Of a DNA stretch of 16,688 nt, positions 13,459-16,688 are shown piece by piece (the stretch's first letter is position 1; the number at the start of each line of letters is the position of its first letter). Both the position numbers and the translations under genes were made by a program. The stretch spans positions 1-16,688 of the forward strand of contig CAJUFV010000217.1 in the NCBI GenBank assembly GCA_910585795.1. Reading direction: 5' to 3'. The notes under the pieces were generated by a model, which saw nothing but the letters and a program-made list of their open reading frames with translations, searched no databases and was not told where the DNA came from. This DNA comes from an uncultured Clostridia bacterium. GTDB lineage: Bacteria; Bacillota; Clostridia; UBA1381.

Positions 13459-13572
13459 ATGAAAGTACGTCCGTCAGTAAAACCGATTTGCGAAAAATGC
13501 AAAATCATAAAGAGAAAAGGCAAAGTAATGGTTATATGTGAAAATCCTAAACATAAGCAGAAGCAGGGTTAA
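13459..13572 (+). CDS. rpmJ: 50S ribosomal protein L36, zinc form
   Basis: L36 is the smallest ribosomal protein and organises 23S rRNA at the base of the L7/L12 stalk. Translation from ATG 13459 gives 37 residues, MKVRPSVKPICEKCKIIKRK then GKVMVICENPKHKQKQG. The zinc ligands C11, C14, C27 and H32 are all present. AGAAGGAGG precedes the ATG. It normally sits between infA and rpsM, as here. The stop is at 13570-13572, and a 268-base gap follows. Confidence 0.97.
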   Translation: MKVRPSVKPICEKCKIIKRKGKVMVICENPKHKQKQG

Positions 13573-13771
13573 GCAAATCCATCTTTGGAATATTTTGCGA
13601 TGTTTTCCGGATTAGCGTACAGGAGTGCGCGGTATTCGAAAAGAAATTGCGTACTGCACACAAAATTGAATTGCTTAGCGCATCATATTTCAGTGCAGTA
13701 TATAAATTAAAATTTGTTTATGACTTGTTTAAACGTAGCTGACTGGAGCGGTATAAAAACGCGCAAGAGGC
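13573..13771 (+). other. Gap after rpmJ with inverted repeats, no gene
   Basis: No gene is seen. GCGTAC (13615-13620) can pair with GTGCGC (13625-13630) in six pairs including one G-U; TACTGCAC (13652-13659) and GTGCAGTA (13693-13700) form a perfect eight-base inverted repeat 33 bases apart. GCGTAC also recurs at 13649-13654. No stem is followed by a T tract, so I could not identify a terminator for the upstream transcript. The remainder is AT-rich without a recognised site. Confidence 0.4.
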
Positions 13772-13800
13772 TTGAACAGGTTTTAATACAGCACTATAAA
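13772..13800 (+). promoter_or_regulatory. Sigma-A type promoter of the alpha block
   Basis: TTGAAC (13772-13777) and TATAAA (13795-13800) are separated by exactly 17 bases and match the consensus at five of six positions each. Transcription would start near 13807 and give a leader of about 34 nt before rpsM, including TGGAGGTG. This allows rpsM-rpsK-rpsD-rpoA-rplQ to be transcribed independently of the long upstream operon. Read by eye only. Confidence 0.65.
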
Positions 13801-13840
13801 AATTTTTTGATGATATCTTTTAATGGAGGTGTAGAAAAGT

Positions 13841-14209
13841 ATGGCAAGAATAGCAGGTGTTGACTTACCAAGAGAAAAGAGAGTAGAAGTTGGTCTTACC
13901 TATATATACGGCATTGGACTAAAGAGTTCTCAGAAAATCCTTTCTCAAACAGGTATTAATCCTGATACTAGAGTAAAGGATTTAACAGAAGCAGACGTTA
14001 GTAAGCTGAGAGAAGTTATTGACGCTCAGTACACTGTTGAGGGTGACCTTAGACGTCAGATTGCTCTTGATATTAAGAGACTTATGGAAATCGGATGCTA
14101 CAGAGGTATCCGTCACAGAAAAGGTCTTCCAGTAAGAGGACAGAACACTAAAAACAATGCAAGAACCCGCAAGGGACCTGCAAGAACAATTGCAGGTAAG
14201 AAGAAATAA
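13841..14209 (+). CDS. rpsM: 30S ribosomal protein S13
   Basis: S13 lies at the top of the small-subunit head and makes bridges to L5 and contacts P-site tRNA. The product has 122 residues, starting MARIAGVDLPREKRVEVGLTY with IYGIG next, a helix-hairpin segment, and the basic C-terminus RGQNTKNNARTRKGPARTI that reaches towards tRNA. TGGAGGTG about ten bases upstream supports ATG 13841. The gene is first in the alpha block; its stop overlaps the rpsK Shine-Dalgarno region. Confidence 0.98.
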   Translation: MARIAGVDLPREKRVEVGLTYIYGIGLKSSQKILSQTGINPDTRVKDLTEADVSKLREVIDAQYTVEGDLRRQIALDIKRLMEIGCYRGIRHRKGLPVRGQNTKNNARTRKGPARTIAGKKK

Positions 14210-14226
14210 AGGAGGGACTAAGCTAA

Positions 14227-14625
14227 ATGGCAAAGGTAGCAAAGAAAACTACGCGTACACGTCGTCGCGATAGAAAGAATATTGAAAAAGGCGCGGCTCA
14301 TATCCGCTCAACCTTCAATAATACAATAGTTACAATTACAGATACAGCCGGAAACGCTATATCTTGGGCAAGTGCCGGTGGTTTAGGCTTCCGCGGCTCA
14401 AGAAAGAGTACACCGTATGCTGCTCAGTCAGCAGCTGAAACAGCAGCTAAGGCAGCTATGGAACATGGTATGAAAACAGTGGAGGTCTACGTAAAGGGCC
14501 CTGGCGCCGGACGTGAAGCCGCAATCAGAGCTTTGCAGGCAACAGGTCTTGATGTTACTATGATTAAGGACGTAACACCTATTCCTCATAACGGATGCAG
14601 ACCGCCTAAGAGAAGAAGAGTCTGA
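14227..14625 (+). CDS. rpsK: 30S ribosomal protein S11
   Basis: S11 sits on the small-subunit platform near the mRNA exit and the anti-Shine-Dalgarno helix. The 132-residue product has a basic N-terminal tail, then AHIRSTFNNTIVTITDTAGN, the GPGAGREAAIRALQATGL motif (about 96-113) and the conserved HNGCRPPKRRRV end. AAAGGAGGG (14208-14216) starts within the rpsM stop and lies ten bases before the ATG. Normal length. Confidence 0.98.
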   Translation: MAKVAKKTTRTRRRDRKNIEKGAAHIRSTFNNTIVTITDTAGNAISWASAGGLGFRGSRKSTPYAAQSAAETAAKAAMEHGMKTVEVYVKGPGAGREAAIRALQATGLDVTMIKDVTPIPHNGCRPPKRRRV

Positions 14626-14658
14626 TTTGTATATTATTGTAAAGGAGGAAAAAACAGA

Positions 14659-15252
14659 ATGGCACTTAATAAACAACCCGTGCTGAAGAGATGCAGAACG
14701 TTAGGTATCAATCCGGCAACTATGGGTATAGATAAGTCATCTAACAAGAACCCTAAGCAGGGCAGAAAAAAGCAGTCTGAATACGGCTTGCAGCTTAATG
14801 AAAAACAGAAGGTTAAGTTTATATACGGCGTACTTGAGAAACAGTTCAGAAAGTACTATGTAATGGCTACAAAGAGACAGGGTATCACAGGTGAGATGCT
14901 TCTTCAGATTCTTGAGTCAAGACTTGATAATGTTGTGTTCAGATTAGGCTTAGCTAATACAAGACGCGAGGCAAGACAGATTGTTAATCATGGTCATATT
15001 ACAGTAAACGGTCATAAGGTAGATATTCCGTCATACCTTGTAAAACCGGGCGATGTAGTAGCAGTAAGAGAAAAGAGCAGGAACTCTGTTAGAATCAAAG
15101 AAATCATTGAAACAAATGCGAATAGGGTTATTCCTAAGTGGCTTTCAATGGACAAGAACACACTTACAGGTAAGGTTCTTGCATTGGCTACAAGAGAGGA
15201 CATCGACTACGAAGTTGAGGAACATCTTATCGTCGAGCTTTATTCTAAATAA
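14659..15252 (+). CDS. rpsD: 30S ribosomal protein S4
   Basis: S4 nucleates 30S assembly, affects fidelity and in E. coli represses the alpha operon. The 197-residue product lacks the four-cysteine zinc motif; only one cysteine (C12) remains at the N-terminus, reading NKQPVLKRCRTLGI. The S4 RNA-binding domain spans about 88-150, with RLDNVVFRLGLANTRREARQ and VNHGHITVNG. AAAGGAGGA precedes the ATG. In this genome it lies in the alpha block, whereas Bacillus subtilis has rpsD elsewhere. A 107-base gap with a strong hairpin separates it from rpoA. Confidence 0.98.
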   Translation: MALNKQPVLKRCRTLGINPATMGIDKSSNKNPKQGRKKQSEYGLQLNEKQKVKFIYGVLEKQFRKYYVMATKRQGITGEMLLQILESRLDNVVFRLGLANTRREARQIVNHGHITVNGHKVDIPSYLVKPGDVVAVREKSRNSVRIKEIIETNANRVIPKWLSMDKNTLTGKVLALATREDIDYEVEEHLIVELYSK

Positions 15253-15296
15253 TTACATGTTACCCTCGGTAAGTGGATATATATACATGTTTTTAA

Positions 15297-15336
15297 GAGA
15301 AATTGCGAAGCGTACGCTTTGCTTCGCAATTGTCTC
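15297..15336 (+). promoter_or_regulatory. Strong hairpin between rpsD and rpoA
   Basis: AATTGCGAAGC (15301-15311) pairs perfectly with GCTTCGCAATT (15321-15331) around a nine-base loop; GAGA (15297-15300) pairs with TCTC (15333-15336) across one bulged G, giving 15 pairs in all. AAGCGTACGCTT (15308-15319) is a 12-base palindrome and offers a competing fold. No T tract follows. The rpoA Shine-Dalgarno starts eight bases after the stem. Likely roles are mRNA processing or uncoupling rpoA from rpsD, not termination. Confidence 0.55.
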
Positions 15337-15359
15337 AGATTATAAAGGAGGGTTCTGAA

Positions 15360-16310
15360 ATGATAGAAATGGAAAAGCCTAATATAGAATGCGTGGAAAT
15401 GAGCGAAGACGGAAGATATGGTAAATTTGTCGTATCGCCGCTTGAGCGTGGTTATGGAACTACACTTGGAAATTCACTGCGCAGAATTTTACTTTCATCA
15501 TTACCTGGAGCGGCTGCTACTTCGATTAAGATTGAAGGTGTGCAGCATGAATTCTCAACTATGCCCGGAGTAAAGGAAGATGTTACAGAGCTTATTCTGA
15601 ACATCAAGAAGCTTGCCCTGAAAATTCACGGCGACCTTCCAAAGACTGTTTACATTGAGGCAAAGGGCGCTCAGGAAATAACAGCAAATGACATTAAGCG
15701 TGATGATGATGTTGAGATATTTAATCCTGACCTTCATATCGCAACGCTGAATGATGACGCTAATCTTTATATTGAGATTACATTATCAACAGGCAGAGGT
15801 TATGTGAGTGCTGAAAAGAACAAGCAGGCTATGCAGCCCGTGATTGGTGTAATCCCCGTAGACTCTATCTATACTCCTGTAACAAAGGTTAATTATACAG
15901 TAGAAAATACTCATGTTGGTCAGTATACGGACAGAGAAGAATTGGCAGTTGAGCTTTGGACAAATGGTACGATAAAGCCTGATGAGGCTGTGTCTTTGGC
16001 TGCTAAGATAATGAATGACCTGCTTTCATTGTTCGTAGACCTTTCGGATGACGCGAAAAATACTGAAATCATTGTTGAAAAGGAAGAAAACAAGAAGGAA
16101 AAAGTCCTTGAAATGACTATAGAAGAGCTTGATTTGTCAGTTCGTTCATATAATTGTTTAAAGCGTGCAGGTATCAATACGGTTGAGGACCTTACAAACA
16201 AGTCTGAGGAGGATATGATGAAGGTCAGAAACCTTGGCAGAAAGTCGCTTGAAGAAGTCATAAACAAATTAAATGGTTTAGGTCTTTACCTTAAAAAAGA
16301 AGAAGATTAA
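15360..16310 (+). CDS. rpoA: DNA-directed RNA polymerase subunit alpha
   Basis: Alpha dimerises to start RNA polymerase assembly and its C-terminal domain contacts UP elements and activators. The 316-residue product has the N-terminal domain to about 230, with SPLERGYGTTLGNSLRRILL (26-45), a charged linker near 233-250, and the C-terminal domain with LDLSVRSYNCLKRAGI (257-272). R262 and N265 correspond to the DNA-contacting R265 and N268 of E. coli. ATG 15360 has AAAGGAGGG (15344-15352) seven bases upstream; the frame extends to 15303 inside the hairpin, without a ribosome binding site. Confidence 0.97.
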   Translation: MIEMEKPNIECVEMSEDGRYGKFVVSPLERGYGTTLGNSLRRILLSSLPGAAATSIKIEGVQHEFSTMPGVKEDVTELILNIKKLALKIHGDLPKTVYIEAKGAQEITANDIKRDDDVEIFNPDLHIATLNDDANLYIEITLSTGRGYVSAEKNKQAMQPVIGVIPVDSIYTPVTKVNYTVENTHVGQYTDREELAVELWTNGTIKPDEAVSLAAKIMNDLLSLFVDLSDDAKNTEIIVEKEENKKEKVLEMTIEELDLSVRSYNCLKRAGINTVEDLTNKSEEDMMKVRNLGRKSLEEVINKLNGLGLYLKKEED

Positions 16311-16325
16311 TAGGAGGTAACGGTT

Positions 16326-16670
16326 ATGCCGGGAACAAGAAAGTTAAATCGCCCAACAGACCAGAGAAAAGCTATGCTTCGTAATCTTGTAACAAGCTTT
16401 TTGGAAACGGGTAGAATTGAAACTACTTTGACAAGAGCAAAAGAAACTCAGAGTATGGCTGAGAAAATGATTACTCTTGGCAAGGCAAATACACTACATT
16501 CTCGTCGTCAGGCATTGGAGTTTATCACAAAAGAAGACGTTGTAACAAAGGTTTTCGCAGAGATTGCTCCTAAATATGCAGATAAAAACGGCGGTTATAC
16601 AAGAATTATGCAGTTAGGTCCGCGCCGCGGTGACAGCGCTCCTATGGCGATTCTTGAGCTTGTAGATTAA
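16326..16670 (+). CDS. rplQ: 50S ribosomal protein L17
   Basis: L17 is found near the tunnel exit on the solvent side of the large subunit. The product has 114 residues and begins MPGTRKLNRPTDQRKAMLRN, with LVTSFLETGRIETTLTRAKE after it and the end YTRIMQLGPRRGDSAPMAIL, all diagnostic. AGGAGGT (16312-16318) lies seven bases before the ATG. Its position directly after rpoA and at the end of the alpha block is standard. Confidence 0.98.
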   Translation: MPGTRKLNRPTDQRKAMLRNLVTSFLETGRIETTLTRAKETQSMAEKMITLGKANTLHSRRQALEFITKEDVVTKVFAEIAPKYADKNGGYTRIMQLGPRRGDSAPMAILELVD

Positions 16671-16688
16671 TTTAAAAATAAAAAACCG
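16671..16688 (+). terminator. Possible first arm of the operon terminator, cut by window edge
   Basis: The 18 bases after rplQ are TTTAAAAATAAAAAACCG. An A-rich run leading into CCG is how bidirectional intrinsic terminators often begin, and rplQ is a common operon end. The second arm and T tract would lie outside the window, so this is only a suggestion. Confidence 0.2.

Noticed and set aside
15319..15346. TTGCTT, 16 bases, TATAAA as a promoter for rpoA.
   Set aside because: The -35 is weak and transcription would start at about 15353, removing the rpoA ribosome binding site. The bases are better explained by the hairpin and Shine-Dalgarno.
1..16688. CRISPR arrays, insertion sequences, tRNA or rRNA genes, prophage or defence genes.
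   Set aside because: None seen. Coding density is high, gene order is canonical and all repeats found are short inverted repeats in gaps.

Overview
This window is the S10-spc-alpha ribosomal protein supercluster of a low-to-moderate-GC Gram-positive bacterium, most likely a member of the Clostridia (Bacillota). The evidence for that is the unbroken gene order from rpsJ to rplQ, strong AAGGAGG-type ribosome binding sites on almost every gene, the short zinc-type S14, L24 with a C-terminal zinc ribbon, a zinc-lid adenylate kinase, and a small KOW protein between map and infA. AGA is the main arginine codon. Genus and species cannot be fixed by reading alone. All 32 coding genes are on the + strand, and none is broken, fused or visibly imported.

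Layout. Positions 1-410 hold no gene: an AT-rich stretch, a near-consensus promoter (32-60) and a leader of about 340 nt with several hairpins. One of these (284-308, followed by four T) could be an attenuator, but it overlaps a second promoter-like element (271-299). The S10 block follows: rpsJ, rplC, rplD, rplW, rplB, rpsS, rplV, rpsC, rplP, rpmC and rpsQ (411-5775). The spc block is rplN, rplX, rplE, rpsN, rpsH, rplF, rplR, rpsE, rpmD, rplO and secY (5806-11433). Next come adk, map, the KOW gene, infA and rpmJ (11499-13572). After a 268-nt gap with its own good promoter (13772-13800) comes the alpha block: rpsM, rpsK, rpsD, rpoA and rplQ (13841-16670). The final 18 bases may be the first arm of a terminator cut by the window edge.

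The genes build both ribosomal subunits, the translocon channel SecY, the RNA polymerase alpha subunit, IF-1, methionine aminopeptidase and adenylate kinase. The cluster therefore links ribosome assembly to transcription, nascent-chain processing, secretion and nucleotide balance. Four genes start with GTG (rpsQ, rpsE, secY, infA). Two junctions overlap as TAATG (rplD/rplW and rpsC/rplP), which suggests translational coupling.

The proteins are ordinary, and I found no hidden defence system, mobile element or new enzyme. What gene content does not explain is RNA structure in the longer gaps. The best case is rpsN-rpsH (7288-7426), where repeated arms can fold either as a row of local hairpins or as one long nested stem ending two bases before the rpsH Shine-Dalgarno. 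Strong hairpins also lie in the rpsJ-rplC, rpmC-rpsQ and rpsD-rpoA gaps. All RNA folds here were paired by eye and have not been tested thermodynamically or by comparison.
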